A stretch of DNA of 64,000 bases from Bacillota bacterium (GTDB taxonomy: Bacteria; Bacillota; Clostridia; Tissierellales; MES13). The notes under the pieces were generated by a model. It ran no database searches and was not told the DNA's origin. It saw only the letters and a list, made by a program, of their open reading frames with translations. Shown here piece by piece: positions 43,023-52,754 of the stretch (positions are counted from its first letter, which is position 1; every line of letters begins with the position of its first letter). The stretch spans positions 1 to 64,000 of the forward strand of contig VEND01000122.1 of the NCBI GenBank assembly GCA_009711765.1, written 5' to 3'. Made by a program: the position numbers and the translations under genes.

Positions 43023-43835
43023 TTAAAGTTTATCAATACAACTTTTAATTTCCTTTATTTCTTTTATTAACTTTTTTGTTTGTTTAAAATCTAAAGATTG
43101 AAAACCATCTGATAAAGCCTCTTCTGGTTTAGGATGAATCTCAAACATAACTCCATCGGCTGATACAGTAACGGCGGCTCTAGTCATGGGTATTACAAGG
43201 GTTCTTCTACCAGTACCATGACTTGGATCTATAATTATAGGTAATTTAGATAAAGATTTTATTATTGGTACAACTGTTAAATCTAAGGTGTTTCTAGTAT
43301 AATTTTCAAAAGTCCTTATTCCTCTTTCACAAAGTATGATATCTTCATTGCCCTCTAATGCAATATACTCAGCTGCCATTAACCATTCTTTAACAGTTGC
43401 TGTCATACCTCTTTTTAATAAAATAGGTTTATCTACTTTACCTATTTCTTTTAATAAACTATAATTATGCATGTTCCTAGATCCTATTTGTATAATATCC
43501 ACATAGTCATATGCTTTTTCAACATCCCTTGGATCCATTATTTCTGATATAACCTTTAATTTATTTTCATCTGCTGCTTCTCTTAAAAGTTTTAATCCAT
43601 CAAAACCAAGTCCTTGAAAGGTATAGGGAGAGGTTCTAGGCTTAAATGCACCCCCCCTTAATATCTTAACTCCTATTTCACTTAAAAACTTAGATATGGT
43701 ATGTATCTGTTCTTCATTTTCAACAGAACATGGCCCTGATATTATAGTAAATTCTTTACCTCCTATTTTAATATCTTCATCTAAGTCTATTATTTTTTTA
43801 TCCTCATTTTTATTTTTTACTAAATCTATATCCAT
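43023..43835 (-). CDS. aroF: 3-deoxy-7-phosphoheptulonate synthase
   Basis: GPCSVEN, LRGGAFKPRTSPYTFQGLG, DPSHGTGRR. Confidence 0.96.
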   Translation of the reverse strand: MDIDLVKNKNEDKKIIDLDEDIKIGGKEFTIISGPCSVENEEQIHTISKFLSEIGVKILRGGAFKPRTSPYTFQGLGFDGLKLLREAADENKLKVISEIMDPRDVEKAYDYVDIIQIGSRNMHNYSLLKEIGKVDKPILLKRGMTATVKEWLMAAEYIALEGNEDIILCERGIRTFENYTRNTLDLTVVPIIKSLSKLPIIIDPSHGTGRRTLVIPMTRAAVTVSADGVMFEIHPKPEEALSDGFQSLDFKQTKKLIKEIKEIKSCIDKL

Positions 43836-43849
43836 ATAAATCCTCCATA

Positions 43850-44548
43850 CTATATTAAGCTAACCATTTTTTCTACAATATTTGCAGAATTTATTGCTGC
43901 TTGATGTACAAAATCATTAAAGTTTCCATGGGCTTTTCCATCAGCTTTATCAGAAATTGAGCGTAATATAACAAAAGGAATATCATTTAAAAAACATGCA
44001 TGCCCTATTGCTGCACCCTCCATTTCAGCGCAATCTCCTTTAAAATTTTTCCATAGTTTATCCTTCATATCTGAACTTGCTACAAATATATCCCCAGATA
44101 GAATTCTTCCAATTGATACTTTATGATCTATTAATTTTTCACTGCTTATTTTTTTTGCTATATCTATTAGTTTTTCATTACTTTTAAAAATATATTCTTC
44201 TAATCTTGGAATCTCTCCAAGCTTGTATCCAAAACCAGTAGCGTTAAAATCATGTTGAATTACATCCTTTGAAACAACAATATCTCCGATATCTAAATTT
44301 TTCGATACTGCTCCAGCAACTCCTGTATTTATAACAGCTTCAATCTTAAATTCAGAGATTAGTATTTGGGTACATAATGCTGCATTAACTTTCCCTATAC
44401 CACATCTTACTAAAATAACAGATTTGCCCAATAACTTTCCTTCATAAAAGACCATTTTAGCAATTTCTTTTTTATTTTTAATCTCTATTTTATCTAATAA
44501 CATTTCTAATTCTTCATCCATAGCACCTATAATACCTATTTTTTTCAT
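43850..44548 (-). CDS. mtnN: 5'-methylthioadenosine/S-adenosylhomocysteine nucleosidase
   Basis: KIGIIGAMDEE, NTGVAGA, DCAEMEGAAIGHAC. Confidence 0.96.
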   Translation of the reverse strand: MKKIGIIGAMDEELEMLLDKIEIKNKKEIAKMVFYEGKLLGKSVILVRCGIGKVNAALCTQILISEFKIEAVINTGVAGAVSKNLDIGDIVVSKDVIQHDFNATGFGYKLGEIPRLEEYIFKSNEKLIDIAKKISSEKLIDHKVSIGRILSGDIFVASSDMKDKLWKNFKGDCAEMEGAAIGHACFLNDIPFVILRSISDKADGKAHGNFNDFVHQAAINSANIVEKMVSLI

Positions 44549-44664
44549 ATTATTCCTCCTACTATTACACCTTTTTTTCACTCTATAATTATATAACTTC
44601 TTAATTTACTGTCAAGTATATATTAAAAAAGGTTTGTAAGCAATATAGCTAACAAACCTTTTTA

Positions 44665-45132
44665 TTATTCATCATTTTTAATATCTTGTTTATCAAAGTA
44701 CTCTTCCATAGACTCAAGTTGTGATTTTAAAAGTGTTTTAAATCTCATTTTAAAAACAAGAGTTTCTTTTTTTATATCTTCATATTCTTTCTGTATTTCA
44801 ACTACTTCTTGATGAGCCTTTTCTATTATTTGTCTAGCCTTCTCTTCTGCTTCATCTATTATTTGCTGTGATTTATTTCTTGCATTTAAATTTACCTCTT
44901 CTGCAGTTTTCTGAGCTACAACTAAAGTATTTTGTAATGTATCTTCAATATCATCATAGTGCTTAATTTGGTCATTAAGCATTGATAATTTATCCTTCAG
45001 TTCAATATTTTCTTTATATATCTTTTCATAGTCTGTAATTACCTCATCAAGAAAACTATCAACTTCTACTTCTTTGTATCCTCTTAACCCCTTTTTAAAT
45101 TCCTTATTTTGTATTTCTAATGGTGTTATCAT
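44665..45132 (-). CDS. divIVA: DivIVA domain cell division protein
   Basis: MITPLEIQNKEFKKGLRGYKEVEVDSFLDEVI. Confidence 0.95.
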   Translation of the reverse strand: MITPLEIQNKEFKKGLRGYKEVEVDSFLDEVITDYEKIYKENIELKDKLSMLNDQIKHYDDIEDTLQNTLVVAQKTAEEVNLNARNKSQQIIDEAEEKARQIIEKAHQEVVEIQKEYEDIKKETLVFKMRFKTLLKSQLESMEEYFDKQDIKNDE

Positions 45133-45145
45133 ATAAAACCCTCCG

Positions 45146-45937
45146 CTATAATAGTTTTTCTAATATAAGTTTAATTCGCCCTTTCCTAGATAAACCTAAA
45201 ACTTTTTTTACTATTACTCGTCCTTTCTTTTTCAACGAAATCATATCCCCTTCTTTAATACCATAGGAAGGTTCAGTTATTGGTTCCCAATTTACTTTAA
45301 CCTTTTTAGATTTAACATATGTAGAACTATCTGACCTTGATATGTTATGGGCTGAACTAATTATATTATCTAATCTTAATGAAGCTACTGTAGTATAAAT
45401 TTCTTTAGTTTCTACTTCTGGTTTTACGATATCACTTAAAGCTATTTCATTAACTTCAACACGTTCTTTAGCTATTGAATCTAAACTAAAGAGAACAAAA
45501 TCTTTGATTTCATCTAGCAAGATAATCTCACCAAAATTTTCACTAACAATAATATCTCCAACTTTTTCTCTCTTAATACCTAAACTCATTAAAGCACCGA
45601 GATAATCCCTATGATTTAATTCTGTATAATCAGAACTATATTCAACTTTCAATACCTTAACTGGATTATCTATATTATATTTTGTTAAATAGTGAGGAAA
45701 TATCACAATAGATTTCCTTTCACTATTATTATATCCACCTTCTTCAAAATACTTTACTTCTAAAAATCTATTTAAAAATGAGTAACAAAGTCTCCTTTGA
45801 TATGGATCTAAAAAATCTGTATATTCCACTTTATGATAATCTAGTACTCTTTCTACCTTATCTAATATCTTTCTCATTACTAAAATTTGACTATTATCAT
45901 TGATATGTTCAATATATTTTTCTTTATCATTTATCAT
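45146..45937 (-). CDS. S4-domain RNA-binding protein (YlmH)
   Basis: YlmH N-domain; SSAHNISRSDSSTYVKSKKVKVNW S4 motif. Confidence 0.93.
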   Translation of the reverse strand: MINDKEKYIEHINDNSQILVMRKILDKVERVLDYHKVEYTDFLDPYQRRLCYSFLNRFLEVKYFEEGGYNNSERKSIVIFPHYLTKYNIDNPVKVLKVEYSSDYTELNHRDYLGALMSLGIKREKVGDIIVSENFGEIILLDEIKDFVLFSLDSIAKERVEVNEIALSDIVKPEVETKEIYTTVASLRLDNIISSAHNISRSDSSTYVKSKKVKVNWEPITEPSYGIKEGDMISLKKKGRVIVKKVLGLSRKGRIKLILEKLL

Positions 45938-45945
45938 ACTAACAC

Positions 45946-46221
45946 CTAAACTAAAATATTAAATACTATACTTCTTAATATATCTAAAAACAATATAGCT
46001 AAAATAGGTGAAAAATCAAACATACCTGTACTAAATGGTAATTTATTTAATAATTCTCTAAAAGGAGCTAAAAGTGGCTCTGTAAGATTATATACAAATC
46101 TTAATAAGGGATTTCTAAGATCTCTTATAATAAATGACAAAATTATTCTTCCTATAATCAATATATTAATTATGTATATAAATAGATCTAGTGCTTTTAA
46201 TATTACATATTTGCTTATCAA
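45946..46221 (-). CDS. YggT family membrane protein (YlmG)
   Basis: LTEPLLAPFRELL motif; ylm cluster. Confidence 0.93.
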   Translation of the reverse strand: MISKYVILKALDLFIYIINILIIGRIILSFIIRDLRNPLLRFVYNLTEPLLAPFRELLNKLPFSTGMFDFSPILAILFLDILRSIVFNILV

Positions 46222-46240
46222 TTAATTCACCTCTTATAAT

Positions 46241-46684
46241 TTATTTCTTCCAAGGAAAAAGTCCTTTATTTTTTAATTCATCCTTTATTTTAGCATCTAT
46301 TTCTACATTGCTAGGTGCAAGTACAAATATATCCTTTGTTACCTTTTGTATAGTGCCTTCTATTGCATATATTGCCCCACTAGTAAAATCAAATACTTTT
46401 CTTTTTAAGTCACCTTCTAAATTCTTAAGATTAAGAACAACTGGTCTTCTATTTTTTAATTCTTCAACTGTCTTAGTACAATCTTCATATTTATCTGGTT
46501 CATGTAAAACTAATTTTATTTGTGAACTAGTATGTATATTCACAACTTTATTATTTTTTGCTTTTCTAGTACTTACTGTATTTTCGAATTCTTCATTTTC
46601 CATTTCCTCTTCAAACTCTTCATCTAAGTCATCTAAACCAATAAAATATTTAACTTTATCTAAGATATTACCTTTAGCTTCCAT
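46241..46684 (-). CDS. sepF: cell division protein SepF
   Basis: RPVVLNLKNLEGDLKRKVFDFTSGAIYAIEGTIQKV. Confidence 0.95.
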   Translation of the reverse strand: MEAKGNILDKVKYFIGLDDLDEEFEEEMENEEFENTVSTRKAKNNKVVNIHTSSQIKLVLHEPDKYEDCTKTVEELKNRRPVVLNLKNLEGDLKRKVFDFTSGAIYAIEGTIQKVTKDIFVLAPSNVEIDAKIKDELKNKGLFPWKK

Positions 46685-46695
46685 ATTTCTCCCCC

Positions 46696-47388
46696 TTAAT
46701 AATTTCTTTCACCAAAGATTGCTCTTCCTACTCTCACCATATTAGAACCTTCTTCAATAGCTACCTCATAATCATTAGTCATTCCCATAGATAAATATTT
46801 CATTTCTGTATTTTCAAACCCTTTTTTTTCTATATCCTTAGAAAGTCCTTTTAATTGCTTAAATACATATCTAACTTTTTCAGGATCTTCTACATGTGGG
46901 GCCATTGTCATTAGTCCCTTTACATTAATATTGTCAAACTTTAATATTTTCTCTAAAAAGTCTATAACTTCATCTCCATATAAACCAAATTTACTTTCTT
47001 CTTCTGAGATATTAACTTGTATTAAAGCATCAACACTTCTGTTTATTTTCTTAGCTCTTTTCTGTAGTTCTTTTGCTAAAGACATTCTATCTAAAGAATG
47101 TATCAAATGAACTTTATCTATAATATATTTTACTTTATTACTTTGAAGATGTCCTATCATATGCCATTTCAAGTCATTATTATTTAAAAGTTCATATTTT
47201 CTTTGTATTTCTTGTACTTTGTTTTCACCAATATTTTTAATCCCTGATTCAATAGCATTTTTCATAACATCAACATCAATAGTTTTTGTAACACCTATTA
47301 GAGTGATATCTTCAAGTTTTCTTCCTGATTTTTCTGCAGCTTTTTTTATATTATTTTTAACTGTAGTTAAATTACTTTCTAAGTTAAT
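46696..47388 (-). CDS. YggS family PLP-binding protein; probable ATT start
   Basis: In-frame extension upstream of called M47265: INLESNLTTVKNNIKKAAEKSGRKLEDITLIGVTKTIDVDV, containing the PLP Lys region; AAGGAGGG 7 nt before ATT. Confidence 0.9.
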   Translation of the reverse strand: MNLESNLTTVKNNIKKAAEKSGRKLEDITLIGVTKTIDVDVMKNAIESGIKNIGENKVQEIQRKYELLNNNDLKWHMIGHLQSNKVKYIIDKVHLIHSLDRMSLAKELQKRAKKINRSVDALIQVNISEEESKFGLYGDEVIDFLEKILKFDNINVKGLMTMAPHVEDPEKVRYVFKQLKGLSKDIEKKGFENTEMKYLSMGMTNDYEVAIEEGSNMVRVGRAIFGERNY

Positions 47389-47400
47389 ATAAATCCCTCC

Positions 47401-48684
47401 TTAATTGATAACTTTAGATTCTTTAACTTTATCACCATGTAAAACTATTTCATCATACATTACTATTGACTTTAGTTTTTTCTTTTCATTGTTGATTTCT
47501 AACTCAATATAATTCTCATCTACTATTGCATATTCTGCATTTTCACTTATGATTTTTATGGGTCTGAATCTAATAATATTATCCATATTATTTACAAATA
47601 CACCTTTTCTACCATCCCTTAAAGCTATAGATGTTTTTGGTATTTTTAGTCCTTGTTTATTTTTTTCTATGATTTCAATATCAACATATCTTTTATCATA
47701 ATAATCATAGAAATATGTGTCAAATTCAAGTACTAATACTTTTTCATTTTTATTTGAAGTTATATTAACTACTTTTGCATTAATATAATTATTTTCATCT
47801 AAAAAGTGTATATCTACATTGTTACCTTCCTTTAAAAAATTAATACTGTCACTTCTAAGCTTAGTAACTATATACCATTTAAAATTATCACAAACTTTAA
47901 ATAAAGGTTGTCCAACTTCTATATTATCTGAATTTCTTATTTTATTTTTCTCCAATTGTAAAATTTTAAATCTATCCGGTGTTATATTTAACATATTTTC
48001 TATATTAAATATACTTTCAAGTCCATCAAAATTATAACTGACAATACCAGATTGCTTAGTATAGTAACCTTTATTTATACTAGTTATTTTTTCATTTAAT
48101 TTTTTTCGATTTTCTAATAATCTATTTATTTCTTCTTTAAGGTAAGTACTATCTCCTGAAATTAGGTTTTTCTTTTCTATTATGTTTTTTAAATCCTGTT
48201 TTAATTTTACTATTTTTTCATAGTCATTATTTTCAATATTATCTTTAATTTCGTTAACTAGATTATTAATTTGTTCATTTGTCTTTTTTATATCTTTATC
48301 AAAAAGTTTCTTATTTATATTAGCATCTTTATATTTACTAATTTTTTCATCTATTTTTTTTAATTGCTTCTTTAGTTCATTAGCATCATTGTTTAATACC
48401 TCTACTACTTTTGTTCCTGCTGAAACTTTTGTACCCTCACTAACAAAATAGTTTATCTTCCCCTTATTCCGAGAATTATATACTTTTTCATTTTTAAAAA
48501 TTATACCTTGAGTTTTATGACTAACCTTAAGTGAATCTCTTTTTACTGTAAAGGTTTTTGCTCCTGAAGCATATAGTGTTGGCATTAATCTAAATAAAAA
48601 ATATAATAAAATAGTAGAAATTAATATAATTCTAAACTTTTTTCTTCTCTTTCTTTTTCTAACTCTATCTTCCTTTGACATCAC
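47401..48684 (-). CDS. HlyD/efflux periplasmic adaptor-like membrane protein
   Basis: N-terminal TM, biotinyl-lipoyl-like GKINYFVSEGTKVSAGTKV, long coiled coil. Confidence 0.8.
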   Translation of the reverse strand: MMSKEDRVRKRKRRKKFRIILISTILLYFLFRLMPTLYASGAKTFTVKRDSLKVSHKTQGIIFKNEKVYNSRNKGKINYFVSEGTKVSAGTKVVEVLNNDANELKKQLKKIDEKISKYKDANINKKLFDKDIKKTNEQINNLVNEIKDNIENNDYEKIVKLKQDLKNIIEKKNLISGDSTYLKEEINRLLENRKKLNEKITSINKGYYTKQSGIVSYNFDGLESIFNIENMLNITPDRFKILQLEKNKIRNSDNIEVGQPLFKVCDNFKWYIVTKLRSDSINFLKEGNNVDIHFLDENNYINAKVVNITSNKNEKVLVLEFDTYFYDYYDKRYVDIEIIEKNKQGLKIPKTSIALRDGRKGVFVNNMDNIIRFRPIKIISENAEYAIVDENYIELEINNEKKKLKSIVMYDEIVLHGDKVKESKVIN

Positions 48685-48780
48685 ACCACCACCAAGTAAC
48701 TTAAAAGGATACTTCTATAGATATATTTCTTCATAACTTTTGATTTTCCTTTTAAAAATAAAAATCTAATAGCGTATATA

Positions 48781-49158
48781 TTAAAAAAACTTTCCATATT
48801 TACTTATTATTTTTATAACGGCTATTCTATTAGCTTTAAATTTTTTAATATCATTTTTATTTGTTAACAATAATACATCGCCATTGTCTTTATTTGCACC
48901 TATTAAAATACCTTTTAATTTAACACCACTTAAAAGTGAAATTTTAACCTCATCTCCAGATTTAACATCTACTCCTAATATTGTAAATTTTTTAATGTTA
49001 GTTTGTTTTAAATGTTCATCAGTTACAGCTTTGTTATCAATAATTATAGTATTTCTTTTATATAAAAAATACTTTTCTCTTATTACAACTAACATATAAC
49101 CGATTAAAGCTACAATTAAAAACATAATAAAATAATTTAGTAAATGCTTAATAGTCAT
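48781..49158 (-). CDS. hypothetical membrane-anchored protein (125 aa)
   Basis: One N-terminal TM and a beta-rich C-domain; good operon position. Confidence 0.6.
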   Translation of the reverse strand: MTIKHLLNYFIMFLIVALIGYMLVVIREKYFLYKRNTIIIDNKAVTDEHLKQTNIKKFTILGVDVKSGDEVKISLLSGVKLKGILIGANKDNGDVLLLTNKNDIKKFKANRIAVIKIISKYGKFF

Positions 49159-49315
49159 AATATCACTACCTTCTATAATAATTTTAAACTATAATTCAAT
49201 ATTATTATATTGGACTTTAGTCTCAATGTTATTTAATATATCTATATATGAAATTATAACATAAAAATCATTAATGGAAAATATACTTAATTTTAAAATA
49301 TAATTTGTTTATCCC

Positions 49316-49344
49316 TTTACAATCCTATTAAAATTTTGTATAAT
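49316..49344 (+). promoter_or_regulatory. sigma-A promoter of tRNA-Pro
   Basis: TTTACA-17 nt-TATAAT. Confidence 0.85.
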
Positions 49345-49359
49345 ATTAATCACTGTTGA

Positions 49360-49436
49360 CGGGATGTGGCGCAGTATGGTAGCGCACAAGTCTGGGGGAC
49401 TTGGGGTCGCTGGTTCAAATCCAGTCATCCCGACCA
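49360..49436 (+). tRNA. tRNA-Pro (anticodon GGG), CCA encoded
   Basis: CGGGATG/CATCCCG acceptor, D-arm GCGCAGTATGGTAGCGC, anticodon stem CAAGT/ACTTG with loop CTGGGGG, T-arm GCTGGTTCAAATCCAGT, ACCA. Confidence 0.95.
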
Positions 49437-49472
49437 AAAAAAAGATTAAGTCATATGACTTAATCTTTTTTT
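49437..49472. terminator. bidirectional terminator shared by tRNA-Pro and spoIVA
   Basis: AAAAAAAGATTAAGTCATATGACTTAATCTTTTTTT palindrome. Confidence 0.85.
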
Positions 49473-49475
49473 ATA

Positions 49476-50954
49476 TCAAATTATGATACAAATTAAACCT
49501 CCATTACCTTCATTTACAATTCTTTGTAAAGTTCTTTGAATTTTTGCTCTAGCATCTTGAGGCATCATATTTAATTTACCCTGCAACTGCTCTTTTACTA
49601 AATCATGTAATGATTTTCCAAACATATTAGAATCCCAAATTTTAGAAGGATCACTTTCAAATTCTTCTAATAAGTATTTTACAAACTCTTCACTTTGTTT
49701 CTCTGTACCTATAACAGGTGAAACCTCTGTTGTTATATCAGCCCTAATTAAATGCAATGAAGGTGCATTAGCCTTTAGTTTAACACCAAATCTATTTCCT
49801 TCTTTAAAAGTCTCAGGTTCTAGAAGTTCTAATTCTTCTAAACTAGGTGATACTAAACCATATCCTGTTTCTTTAACATCATTAAGAGCCTTTTCTACTC
49901 TGTCATACTCTTTTTTAGCCTCTGAAAGCTTAGTAATAAGATTAATTATTTGATGTTCTCCTTCTATATTAAAACCTGTTGACTCCCTAATAACTTTATA
50001 AAATAAATCTTTATTTATGTCCATTTTAATATTAGCTATACCTTCTCCAAGATTTATTTCATCTAACTTTACATCATCTATTAACTCTACCTCATTTAAT
50101 CTATTTACTGCTAAATTTATCTCACTTAATCTTTGTAAATTACCAATAACGTCTTTCAAAGAATCTAAAATATCTTTTTTAATCCAGTGTCCTTTAGCTA
50201 AACCATCTATCCAACCAGGTAAGTTTATATTTATTTCTTTGATTGGGAATTCTAGTAAAACTTTTTCTAATATTTTGTTCATATCTTCCATTTCCATATT
50301 CATACAGTCTACAGTTACAACAGGTATATTATATTTTTCTTCTAGATTTTCCCTTAAAGCAATAGTACTATCTAAATTAGGGTGTGTTGAGTTTAATAAA
50401 ATAACAAACGGTTTATCTAATTCTTTTAACTCCTTAACTACCCTTTCTTCTGACTTTATATAATTATGTCTATCAATATCTGTTATAGATCCATCAGTTG
50501 TAACAACTATTCCTATAGTAGAGTGCTCAGTAATTACTTTTCTAGTACCTATTTCTGCAGCTTCTTCAAAAGGAATTTCTTTTTCATACCATGGTGTTGT
50601 TACCATTCTTGGCATATTGTTCTCTTCATGACCTAATGCCCCTTTTACTAAATACCCAACACAATCTACCATTCTAACTTTAAATTTAATATTTTCATTT
50701 AAAGTTAATTCCACTGCTTCATTTGGGACAAATTTAGGTTCAGTAGTCATAATTGTTTTTCCCGCCCCACATTGAGGTAATTCATCCTTTGCTCTTTCTT
50801 TACTATATGTATTCTTTATGTTTGGTAAAACTAATAGGTCCATAAATCTTTTTATAAATGTTGATTTCCCTGTTCTTACAGGCCCTACTACTCCTAGGTA
50901 AATATCACCATTTGTTCTTCCTGCAATATCATTGTATATATCAAATTTATCCAT
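49476..50954 (-). CDS. spoIVA: stage IV sporulation protein A
   Basis: DIYNDIAGRTNGDIYLGVVGPVRTGKSTFIKRFM; C-terminus NEGNGGLICIII. Confidence 0.98.
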   Translation of the reverse strand: MDKFDIYNDIAGRTNGDIYLGVVGPVRTGKSTFIKRFMDLLVLPNIKNTYSKERAKDELPQCGAGKTIMTTEPKFVPNEAVELTLNENIKFKVRMVDCVGYLVKGALGHEENNMPRMVTTPWYEKEIPFEEAAEIGTRKVITEHSTIGIVVTTDGSITDIDRHNYIKSEERVVKELKELDKPFVILLNSTHPNLDSTIALRENLEEKYNIPVVTVDCMNMEMEDMNKILEKVLLEFPIKEININLPGWIDGLAKGHWIKKDILDSLKDVIGNLQRLSEINLAVNRLNEVELIDDVKLDEINLGEGIANIKMDINKDLFYKVIRESTGFNIEGEHQIINLITKLSEAKKEYDRVEKALNDVKETGYGLVSPSLEELELLEPETFKEGNRFGVKLKANAPSLHLIRADITTEVSPVIGTEKQSEEFVKYLLEEFESDPSKIWDSNMFGKSLHDLVKEQLQGKLNMMPQDARAKIQRTLQRIVNEGNGGLICIII

Positions 50955-51080
50955 CCTTTTCCCTCCTTTATATAATTATGGATAACTTGGTTAAAACATT
51001 AAAATATATAATAACTCCTTTTATCCTTAACAGTATATATATATGAACTTTTATAAATAATATGACATGCCACAAAAAAA

Positions 51081-51104
51081 AAGGACATACAAAAGTATGT
51101 CCTT
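51081..51104 (-). terminator. terminator downstream of gpsA
   Basis: AAGGACATAC-AAAA-GTATGTCCTT flanked by A/T runs. Confidence 0.8.
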
Positions 51105-51115
51105 AAAAAAACTAA

Positions 51116-52141
51116 TTACCAAGTACAATTTAAATTGTCTATAATATCTTCCATTTCATGTTTTCTGTCTCTTAACATCAAATTTATAACAGAATTCTTA
51201 ACATCTTTATCTTTGTACAATACTCCATATATTTCTTCACATATAGGCATCCTTACATTATATTCCTTAGCTAATTGATAAGCAGATTTAGCAGTCTTAA
51301 TACCCTCTACTACCATCCCTACTGATTCTTTAGCATCTTCAAAACTATAACCTTCTCCTATCTTTATTCCTGCTCTTCTATTTCTACTATGCATACTAGT
51401 ACAAGTTACTATTAAATCACCTATACCAGAAAGTCCTGCAAAGGTATTTTTGTCTGCACCCATTTTTTCACCTAATCTAGAAATTTCTATAATACCTCTA
51501 TTCATAAGTGCAGCCTTTGTATTATCACCATATCCTAAACCATCAGATATTCCTGCTCCTAAAGCTATTACATTCTTAAGTGAACCACCTAGTTCTACTC
51601 CTATTACATCAGGGTTTGTATACACTCTAAATTTAGGAGCCATAAATACCTTTTGTACATATTCTGCAACTTTTCTTGTTTCTGAAGCCACAACTACAGC
51701 TGTAGGCATATCTTTAGCTACTTCCTCAGCATGAGAGGGACCTGATAAAATAGCATAACTAGATTCTGGTAAGATTTCTTTAACTATTTCTGATACCCTA
51801 AAAAGAGTATTTTGCTCTACTCCCTTAGCCACATTTACAATTACTTGGTTAGCATCCACATGATTATACATTTTTTCTAACACATTTCTTACTGCGTGTG
51901 AAGGCACTGCTAAAAGGATTATATCCTTTTTATGTATGGTTTTTAACATATCATTATTAATGTTTATATTTTCTGGTAATATAACACCTGGTAAATACCT
52001 AACGTTTTCCCTTGCCCTTTTCATTTTTTCAACTTGATTATTATTTCTAATCCATAGATCTACATTATATCCTTTTTTACCCAATAAGATAGCTAAAGCA
52101 GTACCCCAGCTACCTCCACCTATAACTCCTATATTTTTCAT
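51116..52141 (-). CDS. gpsA: glycerol-3-phosphate dehydrogenase (NAD(P)+)
   Basis: IGVIGGGSWGTALA, LSGPSHAEEV, LKNVIALGAG. Confidence 0.97.
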   Translation of the reverse strand: MKNIGVIGGGSWGTALAILLGKKGYNVDLWIRNNNQVEKMKRARENVRYLPGVILPENININNDMLKTIHKKDIILLAVPSHAVRNVLEKMYNHVDANQVIVNVAKGVEQNTLFRVSEIVKEILPESSYAILSGPSHAEEVAKDMPTAVVVASETRKVAEYVQKVFMAPKFRVYTNPDVIGVELGGSLKNVIALGAGISDGLGYGDNTKAALMNRGIIEISRLGEKMGADKNTFAGLSGIGDLIVTCTSMHSRNRRAGIKIGEGYSFEDAKESVGMVVEGIKTAKSAYQLAKEYNVRMPICEEIYGVLYKDKDVKNSVINLMLRDRKHEMEDIIDNLNCTW

Positions 52142-52156
52142 GGTCTTCCTCCTATT

Positions 52157-52753
52157 CTAAGCTTTTTCCCCAATTTTTGATTCTGATCCTTTTACTAATC
52201 TCTCAATATTAGTTTTATGCCTATAAATAGCCATTATTGATAATATTAAAGTAAAAATTAAAAACTTTTTATCAAAAGGTCTTACCACAATTAAACCAAG
52301 TAGCGGTAATATTCCCATAGCTATAATTGATCCTAATGAAACATATTTAGTCTTTATTATAATTATTAATCCAATTATTATAGATATAATTGCTAAAAGA
52401 GGGTTAATAGCCAATACAACACCTATAGTTGTAGCTATTCCTTTTCCTCCTTTAAATTTTAGAAAAGCAGGCCAATTATGACCAATTACAGCAAAGATAG
52501 CTCCTATTAACATACCACTAGAACCTAAGATATAATTTCCGATTATAACAGCAACTACTCCCTTTAATGCATCTCCTAAGAAAGTAGATGCTGCTAATTT
52601 GACTCCAAATACCCTTAATGCATTGGTAGCCCCTGCATTTTTACTACCATGATTTCTAATATCTTTTTTTTCTATTATTCTACCTAAAATATAAGAAGTT
52701 GAAATATTTCCTAATAAATAACTAACTAATATAAGTATAATTAGCTTCCCCAT
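52157..52753 (-). CDS. plsY: glycerol-3-phosphate acyltransferase PlsY
   Basis: SYLLGNISTSYILGR, GSKNAGATNALR, FKGGKGIATT. Confidence 0.96.
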   Translation of the reverse strand: MGKLIILILVSYLLGNISTSYILGRIIEKKDIRNHGSKNAGATNALRVFGVKLAASTFLGDALKGVVAVIIGNYILGSSGMLIGAIFAVIGHNWPAFLKFKGGKGIATTIGVVLAINPLLAIISIIIGLIIIIKTKYVSLGSIIAMGILPLLGLIVVRPFDKKFLIFTLILSIMAIYRHKTNIERLVKGSESKIGEKA

Positions 52754-52754
52754 T

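Noticed and set aside
46191-46745. 184 aa plus-strand ORF
   Set aside because: Fully antisense to sepF and neighbours; hydrophobic Ser/Phe/Leu-rich translation typical of the complement of A+T-rich genes; no SD or family motifs.
50017-50463. 148 aa plus-strand ORF
   Set aside because: Antisense to spoIVA; same compositional artefact.
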